Of a stretch of DNA of 32,493 nt, positions 27,036-32,493 are shown piece after piece. Origin of the DNA: JAHCIE01 sp034431435 (GTDB lineage: Bacteria > Chloroflexota > Anaerolineae > Epilineales > JAHCIE01); the NCBI GenBank assembly GCA_034431435.1, contig DAOUDG010000026.1, forward strand, positions 1 through 32,493, read 5' to 3'. The stretch's first letter is position 1; the number at the start of each line of letters is the position of its first letter. Below the pieces are notes generated by a model. That model did not search any database and was not told where the DNA came from. It saw only the letters and a program-made list of their open reading frames with translations. The position numbers were made by a program, and so were the translations under genes.

Positions 27036-28409
27036 TCAGGCAGCCGCGCCCAACCGCTCCAGCATCTGGCAGTAGGCCACCGGCCCACGGTAGAAGCTGT
27101 CGATGCGGAAGAACTCGTCGGGAGCGTGGAAACGCTCGTCGTTGAGACCAAAGCCGAGGGATACGGAGAACGCGCCCAGGTGGCGTAGGAACATCTCGGT
27201 GACGGGCACGCTGCCGCCCGCGCGGACGAGGTATGGCTCGCGCCCGTACATGTTCACCAGCACCGCCCGCGCCGCCTGCTGCCCCGCATCGTCGGCGCTG
27301 ACGACGTAGGGATAGGCTACCGAGGGCATCGGGCGGAAGGCGACCGTGACGCCCGGCGGGGTGTGGGCCTGGATGTGGCGCTCAATGCAGTCGAGGATAC
27401 GGTAGGGGTCCTGGTAAGGGACCAGACGGCAGCTGATCTTGGCATGGGCCTCGCGCGGCAGGACGGTCTTGATACCCTCCCCCTGGAAGCCGCCCCACAT
27501 CCCAACCACCTCCAGGGTGGGCCGCACCCACAGCCGCTCGTAGGTGGTATAGCCCGGCTCACCGTGCAGTTCGTCGATGCCGAGGTGGGCCTTGTATGCG
27601 GTCTCGTCGTGGGGGACGGCGGCGATGCGCGCCCGATCCTCGTCGGTCAGATTGGCTACGTCCTCGTAGAAGCCAGCGACGGTGATGGTCCCATCGGGCG
27701 CGTGCAGCGAGTCCAGGATGTAGGCCAGGGCGTGCAGGGGGTTGGCGACCGCGCCGCCGTACATGCCTGAGTGCAGGTCGGAGTTCGCGCCTTCGACGTC
27801 AATGCTCGCCGCGCACATCCCCCGCAGGCCGATCCAGAGCGCTGGCTCGGTCTCGCTCCACTGACCCGCGTCGGCGTTCAGCACCAGGTCGCAGGCCAGC
27901 AGGTCCGTGTGGGTGGCAATAAACTGGCCCAGTTGCGGGCTGCCAATCTCCTCCTGGCCCTCGATGAAGAACTTCACGTTCAAGGGCAGCTGGCCTGTCG
28001 TCTGCAGCAGCGCCTCGACGGCGAGGATCGGTCCCAGCATGTTGCCCTTGTCGTCCGATGCGCCGCGCCCGTAGAGGCGGCCGTCGCGGATGGTCGGCTC
28101 GAAGGGGGGCGTCGTCCACAGGCTCACGGGGTCCACGGGCTGAACATCGAAGTGGCCGTAGATGAGGGCGGTGGGCTTACCCGGCGCGTGCTGCCAGTCG
28201 CCGTAGACCACCGGGTGGCCGCCGGTCTCCATGATCTGCACGTTTTCTACGCCGGCCGCCTCCAGGCGCCGCGCCGTCCACGCGCCAGCAGCCCGCACGT
28301 CGGCGGCATGCTCAGGCAGCGACGAGATGCTGGGAATGCGCACCAGGTCCATCAGCTCGGCGAGATGGCGCGGCTTGTTCTCGTCCAAATAGGTGGCCCA
28401 ATCGGTCAT
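27036..28409 (-). CDS. M20-family metallopeptidase (dipeptidase-like)
   Basis: A 457-residue di-zinc dipeptidase or carboxypeptidase resembling the carnosinase/CNDP2 branch. Metal ligands and catalytic residues are visible: His86 in YGHFDVQP, Asp119 in GASDDKGN, Glu153-Glu154 in EGQEEIGS, Asp in LNADAGQ, and His428 in RFHAPDE. The lid-domain motif DLHSGMYGG is typical of this branch. The ATG at 28409 follows AAAGGGG. It probably acts in the cytosol on short peptides. It lies downstream of the histidine phosphatase (75 bp) and upstream of the membrane protein and methyltransferase, likely in one operon. Confidence 0.96.
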   Translation of the reverse strand: MTDWATYLDENKPRHLAELMDLVRIPSISSLPEHAADVRAAGAWTARRLEAAGVENVQIMETGGHPVVYGDWQHAPGKPTALIYGHFDVQPVDPVSLWTTPPFEPTIRDGRLYGRGASDDKGNMLGPILAVEALLQTTGQLPLNVKFFIEGQEEIGSPQLGQFIATHTDLLACDLVLNADAGQWSETEPALWIGLRGMCAASIDVEGANSDLHSGMYGGAVANPLHALAYILDSLHAPDGTITVAGFYEDVANLTDEDRARIAAVPHDETAYKAHLGIDELHGEPGYTTYERLWVRPTLEVVGMWGGFQGEGIKTVLPREAHAKISCRLVPYQDPYRILDCIERHIQAHTPPGVTVAFRPMPSVAYPYVVSADDAGQQAARAVLVNMYGREPYLVRAGGSVPVTEMFLRHLGAFSVSLGFGLNDERFHAPDEFFRIDSFYRGPVAYCQMLERLGAAA

Positions 28410-28484
28410 GGTCGGTTACCCCTTTCGTGGTCTGGTAAGGCGTCGCTCTGGTCAACGTGTGCGCGGTGGGTCACGCCCGCTGGT

Positions 28485-29159
28485 CTACGACACGGTGGAT
28501 GCATCCCACCACTTGGACAGGCGCGCCGTGTCGCGGCGAGGCTGGTCCGCGTAGTGGGACACGTCGTTGAAGAGCATCAGGCGGACGCGCACCGGGTCCT
28601 TGAAGTCGAGGACGTTGAGGCAGGCGGGGGCCATATCGAGCCGGTCGCGGTAGCCGCGCGGGTCGAAGCCGAGCAGGCTGCTGATGAGCAGGCGAATCGT
28701 GGCTTTGTGGGACACGACGGCTACGTTCTGGTCGGGGTTGGTGACCACCAGGTTGCGGATGATGGGCAGCGCGCGGGCCAGGACGCTCAGGCCTGACTCG
28801 CCGTCTTCGGGGGCGAAGGTGAAGGGGTCGGACTCCCAGGCGACGTACTCGTCGGCGAACTGGGCTTCAACCTCGACGCGGCGCATGTGCTCCCAGTGCC
28901 CATGATTGATTTCTTTGAGGCCTTCGTAGGGAACGGGTGTGAGGCCGTGGGGCCGCCCGATGAGGGCGGCTGTCGCCATCGTGCGCTGCATGGGGCTGGC
29001 GTAGATGGCGGCAATGCGGTCGTCGGCGAGGCGCTGGCCGAGGGCGGCCGCCTGGAAGCGACCCTCGTCGGACAGGGCAACGTCGACCGAGCCGGAGAAG
29101 CGGTCCTCCGCGCTGGCGGCGGTCGCACCGTGGCGAATGAGGTAGAGACGGGTGGTCAT
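28485..29159 (-). CDS. histidine phosphatase family protein
   Basis: A 224-residue enzyme of the phosphoglycerate-mutase-like superfamily. The catalytic LIRHGAT places Arg9 and His10 at the start. Arg59 (SPMQRTMATA), Glu83 (LKEINHGHWE) and the second His151 (VVSHKAT) complete the pocket. The ATG at 29159 follows GGAGAA; an upstream in-frame start at 29207 lies in the promoter and is rejected. It resembles broad-specificity phosphatases (PhoE, CobC type) more than true dPGM. No cobalamin genes are nearby, so alpha-ribazole phosphatase is not assumed. It heads a leftward operon with its own promoter. Confidence 0.94.
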   Translation of the reverse strand: MTTRLYLIRHGATAASAEDRFSGSVDVALSDEGRFQAAALGQRLADDRIAAIYASPMQRTMATAALIGRPHGLTPVPYEGLKEINHGHWEHMRRVEVEAQFADEYVAWESDPFTFAPEDGESGLSVLARALPIIRNLVVTNPDQNVAVVSHKATIRLLISSLLGFDPRGYRDRLDMAPACLNVLDFKDPVRVRLMLFNDVSHYADQPRRDTARLSKWWDASTVS

Positions 29160-29191
29160 GGGCTGTTTCTCCGCGCTGAGATAGTGCGGGG

Positions 29192-29220
29192 AGTGTAGCG
29201 CACCCACAGCCGTCTGTCAA
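29192..29220 (-). promoter_or_regulatory. promoter of the phosphatase-M20 operon
   Basis: On the minus strand, TTGACA (29220-29215), 17 bp, TACACT (29197-29192). Transcription would start near 29185, about 26 bases before the phosphatase ATG. It lies just past the EamA stop. Confidence 0.7.
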
Positions 29221-29229
29221 CGTCGTACT

Positions 29230-30147
29230 CTATTGGCCGCTCGGTCTGGCTGCTGGCCGCCGCGCTGCCAGGCCGTTGATGACCGCCAGGCCCGCCAGAA
29301 TCAGGGCGAAGCCCACGAAGTCGCTGGCGGTGAGTCGCTCGCCCAGGAGCAGCGCACCCCAGACGATGCTCGTGAAGGGCGAGATATAGGTGACCAGGGA
29401 GGTTTGCGTCGCGCCGACCTGCTTGACCAGCCAGTAGTAGAGGAGGTAGGCGAGGGATGTACCGACGATGGCGAGGGCGAGCAGGGCGAGGACAGCGGTC
29501 AGCGTTTCCGTTGTCGGGGCGAGGTCGAGGGTCCACGGCCGATCCACGATCAGCGCGATTGGCAGGATGTACAGCGTCGCCATGAGCAGCTGGCCGGTCG
29601 TGGCCTGCATCGGCGCAACCCGGCGCATGCGCAGGCGCGTCCAGATGAAGGCCGCGCCGTAGCTGACGGAGGCGGCGACGATGGCGATGTCGCCGAGCAG
29701 GCTGTTCCGCGCGCCGAGGAGCGCGTCCGGCCCGACGAGGGCGGCCACGCCCACGAAGCCGAGCAGGATGCCCACGGCCTTGCTGACGGTCAGCCGCTCG
29801 TCGGGCAGGAAGAACTGGGCGAAGATGACGGTGAAGATGGGCGAGGAGGCGATGAGAATCGCGGCGACGCCGGTGTCGACGAACTGTTCGCCCCAGGTAA
29901 TCAGGGTGTAGGGCAAGGCCCCGTTGAGCAGGCCGGTGCCCGCGAAGCTCACCCAGTCGCGCCGGTCGCGGGGCAGGCCACTGCCCTGGAGCTTGAGGAT
30001 GAGCCAGCTCAGCCCGCCGGCAATCAGGACGCGCCCCAGGACGAGGGTGGCGGGCGGGAAGACGCCCACCGCGACCTTGATAAACAGGTACGACGCGCCC
30101 CAGATGGAGCCAAGCAGAAACAGGATGCCAAAGTCGCGTAGTCGCAT
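29230..30147 (-). CDS. EamA-family (DMT) transporter
   Basis: A 305-residue drug/metabolite transporter with ten predicted TM helices arranged as two EamA repeats. The N-terminal GSIWGASYLFIKVAV and the end-of-repeat motifs FFLPDERLTVSKAVGILLGF and LLLGERLTASDFVGFALI are family hallmarks. Members export amino acids, nucleosides or other small metabolites; the substrate is not predictable. The ATG at 30147 follows GGGGAG. It probably forms its own transcript, with a hairpin at 30183-30209 just upstream. Confidence 0.95.
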   Translation of the reverse strand: MRLRDFGILFLLGSIWGASYLFIKVAVGVFPPATLVLGRVLIAGGLSWLILKLQGSGLPRDRRDWVSFAGTGLLNGALPYTLITWGEQFVDTGVAAILIASSPIFTVIFAQFFLPDERLTVSKAVGILLGFVGVAALVGPDALLGARNSLLGDIAIVAASVSYGAAFIWTRLRMRRVAPMQATTGQLLMATLYILPIALIVDRPWTLDLAPTTETLTAVLALLALAIVGTSLAYLLYYWLVKQVGATQTSLVTYISPFTSIVWGALLLGERLTASDFVGFALILAGLAVINGLAARRPAARPSGQ

Positions 30148-30182
30148 GTCGCGCTCCCCGTCAGGCGTCTATCTCGGCAAAG

Positions 30183-30209
30183 GGACACCCCGCCGCGCGC
30201 GGGGTGTCC
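30183..30209 (-). terminator. hairpin between the small-protein gene and EamA
   Basis: GGACACCCCGC (30183-30193) and GCGGGGTGTCC (30199-30209) pair perfectly around a 5-base loop. On the minus strand it is followed by CTTTGCC, a short T-run, so it may terminate the transcript from 30328-30828 before EamA. Confidence 0.5.
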
Positions 30210-30265
30210 TCATTGTAGCCCATCGGGGGCCGACGCGCTATCCGTTTATTGCGGCGCAATCGTCT

Positions 30266-30307
30266 GCGACGGGAAGTCGCGGGCTGGTATGGGCGACGTA
30301 CCGAGGC
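30266..30307. repeat. 42-bp intergenic repeat, copy 1
   Basis: It starts with a small hairpin GCGAC-GGGAA-GTCGC and matches 30900-30942 over its whole length, with a few mismatches and one indel. It lies 20 bp past the stop of the gene at 30328-30828. Confidence 0.7.
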
Positions 30308-30327
30308 AGGTCGGGAGGGCGGGCGAG

Positions 30328-30828
30328 TCAGGCGGCCAGGCCGGCCGTCGCGGCCAGCAGGGCTTCCTCGACGGAGGATGGGAGGTCGGGCAGGAAGAAC
30401 CGCTCGCGGGCGTAGGCGTAATCCTCGCCGCTCTCGTCGACGACACGGAGATAACCGTGGGTATCCCCCTCGGCGTCAGGCACGATGCGATACAGCTTGC
30501 CAATCTCCAGCGACGCTTCGTAGCCCGCATTGTCGAGGCAGAGGGCAAATTGATGTCCAGGCTGTGTCTGTCCGCTCATAGTTCTTCTCTCACAATCCAG
30601 TAGAGGAAGCTTCAGCTTGAACTCTTTCCGCCCTATCCCGTGCGCCTCGTACCAATGAATCTCAGCCAGGTGGATGCTCCCATCGAGTAGGCGCACGGTC
30701 GCCACACCTTTGAGCTTCCGCCAGCGCCCTTCGCCATAGCGCTGCTGAAGCCGTTCCAACTCACGAATACCGCGGCCGACGGCGATAACCTCAATGGCGG
30801 TGATCTCGCTCTGAAGCTCGAAGTCCAT
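30328..30828 (-). CDS. fusion of two small uncharacterised proteins
   Basis: A 166-residue protein made of two modules. Residues 1-78 (ITAIEVIAVGRGIRELERL, then GRWRKLKGVATVRLLDGS and EIHWYEAHGIGRKEFKLK) look like a small protein I know as a stand-alone hypothetical in cyanobacteria and Chloroflexota. Residues 84-166 (ALCLDNAGYEASLEIGKLYR, then DAEGDTHGYLRVVDESGEDY) match a second small protein often encoded next to the first. The joining codons (about 79-83) read like a ribosome site (GAGAGAAGA) before Met84, at 30579. So this is either a true fusion or two genes joined by loss of the first stop, with possible internal initiation. The function of either part is unknown. Confidence 0.8.
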   Translation of the reverse strand: MDFELQSEITAIEVIAVGRGIRELERLQQRYGEGRWRKLKGVATVRLLDGSIHLAEIHWYEAHGIGRKEFKLKLPLLDCERRTMSGQTQPGHQFALCLDNAGYEASLEIGKLYRIVPDAEGDTHGYLRVVDESGEDYAYARERFFLPDLPSSVEEALLAATAGLAA

Positions 30829-30860
30829 GCAGACTCATCCGACATGCGCCTGATGGCGCT

Positions 30861-30889
30861 ATTGTATCATAACTGCAAGGCGCTGTCGA
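30861..30889 (-). promoter_or_regulatory. promoter of the small-protein fusion gene
   Basis: On the minus strand, TCGACA (30889-30884), 17 bp, TACAAT (30866-30861): five of six matches in each box. A small hairpin, GCGCC-ATCA-GGCGC on the minus strand (30859-30846), spans the expected start site near 30854 and could be an operator or 5' stem. Confidence 0.7.
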
Positions 30890-30899
30890 CAGCATGCCC

Positions 30900-30942
30900 G
30901 CGACGGGGAGTCGCGGGGGTGGTACGGGCGACGTGCCGAGGC
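30900..30942. repeat. 42-bp intergenic repeat, copy 2
   Basis: Near-identical to 30266-30307, including the GCGAC/GTCGC hairpin and the GGGCGACGTRCCGAGGC end. It lies 6 bp past the DUF72 gene stop and just upstream of the next promoter. Confidence 0.7.
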
Positions 30943-30948
30943 GGCGCG

Positions 30949-31719
30949 CTAGGGGCGCGTGATGGGTTGTTCCAGCAGCGCCTCGAAGCGGCGCACCGTC
31001 TCCGGCGAGTGGCCCTCGTACTTGTTGTTGACGAAGACGAAGACCTCCGCCCCCTGCTCGCGCTGGGCGACCACCCTGTCGCGCCACCAGGCCAGGTCGG
31101 TTGTGCGGTCCTGCACGATGTCGCCCTGGTCGCCGGGAATCTTGCGGCGGTCGCCCAGCAGGCGGATGTAGGCGAAGTCGGCGGTGGGCACGGCCAGGCG
31201 GGGCATATAGTACAGGTCGGACATGACCAGGGCCACGTTGCGCTCGCGTAGCGCGTCGAACAGCGGGTCGCCGAGCCACGAGCGGTGGCGCACTTCGACG
31301 GCGTAGCGCAGGTCGTGGGGCAGCGCGTCCAGGTAGCCCAGCAAGTCGGGCAGGCGCTCGGCCTGGAAGGTGTAGTCGAACTGGAGGACGAGCGGGCCGA
31401 GCTTGTCGCCCAGCAGCCGCATCGTTGCCAGGAACGCGCCCGTTTCCAGGTGGGCATCGAGGAGCTTCTTCTCGTGGCTGATGAGCTGCGGGAACTTGGG
31501 GCAGAAGCAGAAGTTGTCGGGCGTCCTGGCCGCCCAGCCCTCGACCACGCTCTCGCGGGGGATGGCGTAGAAGGTGGAGTCGATCTCCACGGCGCGGAAA
31601 TGTTTTGCATACTCGGTCAGGTAGTTGGCGGGCTTCGTGCCCGGCGGGTAGAAGGGACCAACCCAGGTATCGAAGGACCACGCCATCGTGCCAAGTGCCA
31701 CGCCGGTGTCTGTCGCCAT
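30949..31719 (-). CDS. DUF72 (YecE-like) protein
   Basis: A 256-residue protein of the DUF72 TIM-barrel-like family. The N-terminal GTMAWSFDTWVGPFYPPG and VEIDSTFYAIP are typical. EVRHRSWLGDPLFDALRE and the late YIRLLGDRR and VFVFVNNKYEGHSPET complete the family pattern. The biochemical function of the family is not established. The ATG at 31719 follows GAGGGG, and a start four codons earlier is less likely. Upstream, 31755-31767 contains overlapping palindromes (ACAATTGT, ATTGTACAAT) that may mark an operator or part of the promoter; TTGTAC-17-AACGAT is the best weak promoter match there. Confidence 0.93.
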   Translation of the reverse strand: MATDTGVALGTMAWSFDTWVGPFYPPGTKPANYLTEYAKHFRAVEIDSTFYAIPRESVVEGWAARTPDNFCFCPKFPQLISHEKKLLDAHLETGAFLATMRLLGDKLGPLVLQFDYTFQAERLPDLLGYLDALPHDLRYAVEVRHRSWLGDPLFDALRERNVALVMSDLYYMPRLAVPTADFAYIRLLGDRRKIPGDQGDIVQDRTTDLAWWRDRVVAQREQGAEVFVFVNNKYEGHSPETVRRFEALLEQPITRP

Positions 31720-31788
31720 GTTGCCCCTCACTGGTCAATCGTTCTTGGGTCAGAACAATTGTACAATAAAAGGGGCGGCGGCGCAAGC

Positions 31789-32210
31789 GGCTTTAGCCCC
31801 CCGCAAGCGTTGCGCCTGCCGCGACGGCGCGCCGAGTTGAACCTCGGCGCTCAAGGGGCGAAGCCCTGTGGGCTACCGCTCAGCCCCAGCGGGGCTTTGC
31901 CTGTTCAGCGCGGCGGCTTTAGCCCCCCGCAAGCGTTGCGCCTGCCGCGACGACGCGCCGAGTTGAACCTCGGCGCTCAAGGGGCGAAGCCCTGTGGGCT
32001 ACCACTCATCCCCAGCGGGGCTTTGCCTGTTCAGCGCGGCGGCTTTAGCCCCCCGCAAGCGTTGCGCCTGCCGCGACGACGCGCCGAGTTGAACCTCGGC
32101 GCTCAAGGGGCGAAGCCCTGTGGGCTACCACTCAGCCCCAGCGGGGCTTTGCCTGTTCAGCGCGGCGGCTTTAGCCCCCCGCAAGCGTTGCGGCTGCCGC
32201 GACGACGCGC
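31789..32210. repeat. tandem repeat array, exact 126-bp period
   Basis: Three full units (starting at 31789, 31915 and 32041) and a 44-bp partial fourth (32167-32210) repeat at exactly 126 bp with only a few substitutions. Each unit contains several short hairpins: GCGCCGAG/CTCGGCGC around TTGAAC, AGCCC/GGGCT, AGCCCC/GGGGCT and GCAA/TTGC. No spacers, coat-like variation or open frame conserved across units is seen. It fills the gap between DUF72 and the sirtuin gene, and the partial last copy supplies part of the sirtuin promoter. Confidence 0.95.
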
Positions 32211-32216
32211 TATACT
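32188..32216 (+). promoter_or_regulatory. sirtuin promoter, apparently giving a leaderless mRNA
   Basis: TTGCGG (32188-32193), 17 bp, TATACT (32211-32216). The predicted start, seven bases past the -10, falls at 32223-32224, on the A of the ATG, and there is no ribosome site before it. The -35 lies inside the partial fourth repeat, which has G where the other copies have C (TTGCGG against TTGCGC); the -10 is in unique sequence just past the array. Confidence 0.6.
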
Positions 32217-32223
32217 CACGCCC

Positions 32224-32493
32224 ATGACCGCCCCCACGCCCCTGTCCCCTGCCCGCGCCCCGCTCGGTCGCGTCGTCGTCCTGACCGGCGCGGGGGTGAG
32301 CGCCGAGTCCGGCGTGCCCACCTTTCGGGGCCAGGGCGGCCTGTGGCGCACCTACCGCGCCGAGGACCTGGCGACGCCGGAGGCCTTCGCCCGCGACCCG
32401 GCCCTGGTCTGGGCGTGGTACGATTGGCGGCGTCAGCTGGTCGCGGCCTGCCAGCCCAACGCGGCCCACGTCACCCTGGCGGCGATGGAGGCC
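32224..32493 (+). CDS. cobB: sirtuin-type NAD-dependent protein deacylase (partial, 5' end)
   Basis: The first 90 residues of a Sir2 enzyme; the gene runs off the right edge. The NAD-binding GAG motif (TGAGVSAESG, 21-30), TFRG (33-36) and GLWRTYRAEDLATPEAF are diagnostic. Tyr66 and Arg69 (WYDWRR) give the Y-x-x-R pair seen in class III sirtuins such as SIRT5 and E. coli CobB, which favours removal of succinyl or other acidic acyl groups as well as acetyl. The catalytic His and zinc cysteines lie beyond the window. The start codon has no ribosome site and sits at the predicted transcription start. Confidence 0.93.
   Translation, partial: MTAPTPLSPARAPLGRVVVLTGAGVSAESGVPTFRGQGGLWRTYRAEDLATPEAFARDPALVWAWYDWRRQLVAACQPNAAHVTLAAMEA

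Noticed and set aside
31789..32210. CRISPR array
   Set aside because: Units are contiguous at 126 bp and nearly identical throughout; there are no short repeats alternating with unique spacers and no cas genes.

Overview
This window is high-GC bacterial chromosome (roughly two-thirds G+C by eye). Apart from the first 30 bases (the 5' end of a 16S rRNA gene leaving the left edge) and one low-GC gene, it reads as core or housekeeping DNA. The mix suggests a member of the Chloroflexota or a close relative: a zinc-ribbon/Thr-Pro-rich/LysM envelope protein, a subtilase with carboxypeptidase-like repeats and a dockerin-like tail, a DUF418 membrane protein, and Thr-Pro linkers of the PTDTPEPTETP type. 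That placement is inference; only a 16S or marker-gene search would settle it.

Layout. 1-503: 16S start and rRNA leader, read leftward. 504-4015: secreted subtilase and an overlapping metallophosphoesterase. 4353-5777: gnd (6-phosphogluconate dehydrogenase). 5906-8450: a leftward run of GNAT acetyltransferase, small membrane protein, aldo/keto reductase and cupin. 8646-9917: DUF418 membrane protein, divergent from an S10 serine carboxypeptidase (10110-11603) that has a good promoter and a 3' hairpin. 11696-12051: remnant of a solute-binding protein gene. 12108-14805: fhs-folD, a one-carbon (tetrahydrofolate) pair, divergent from an orphan sensor histidine kinase (14928-16412). 16470-18518: low-GC DUF262/HNH/HEPN gene, the most likely defence gene and the clearest foreign insert. 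18621-22296: ribokinase-like kinase and PEP carboxylase, overlapping by 8 bp. 22445-23146: pspA with its own promoter. 23514-25067: zinc-ribbon/LysM protein, ending at a strong bidirectional terminator shared with a convergent DivIC/FtsB-like gene (25137-25553), which has a perfect TTGACA-17-TATAAT promoter. 25651-30147: leftward genes for an O-methyltransferase, membrane protein, M20 peptidase, histidine phosphatase and EamA transporter. 30328-31719: a fused small-protein gene and a DUF72 protein. 31789-32210: exact 126-bp tandem repeats. 32224 to the right edge: start of a sirtuin gene that appears to be transcribed leaderless from a promoter partly supplied by the last repeat.

The metabolic genes fit together loosely: gnd (pentose phosphate), rbsK-like kinase (pentose salvage), ppc (anaplerosis) and fhs/folD (C1 units for purines, formyl-Met and serine/glycine). 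I saw no tRNA, CRISPR array, insertion sequence or prophage gene. The most interesting items are the DUF262-HNH-HEPN fusion, the repeat-borne leaderless sirtuin promoter, the deletion remnant of the binding protein, the small-ORF fusion at 30328-30828 and a family of palindromic intergenic elements found three times.
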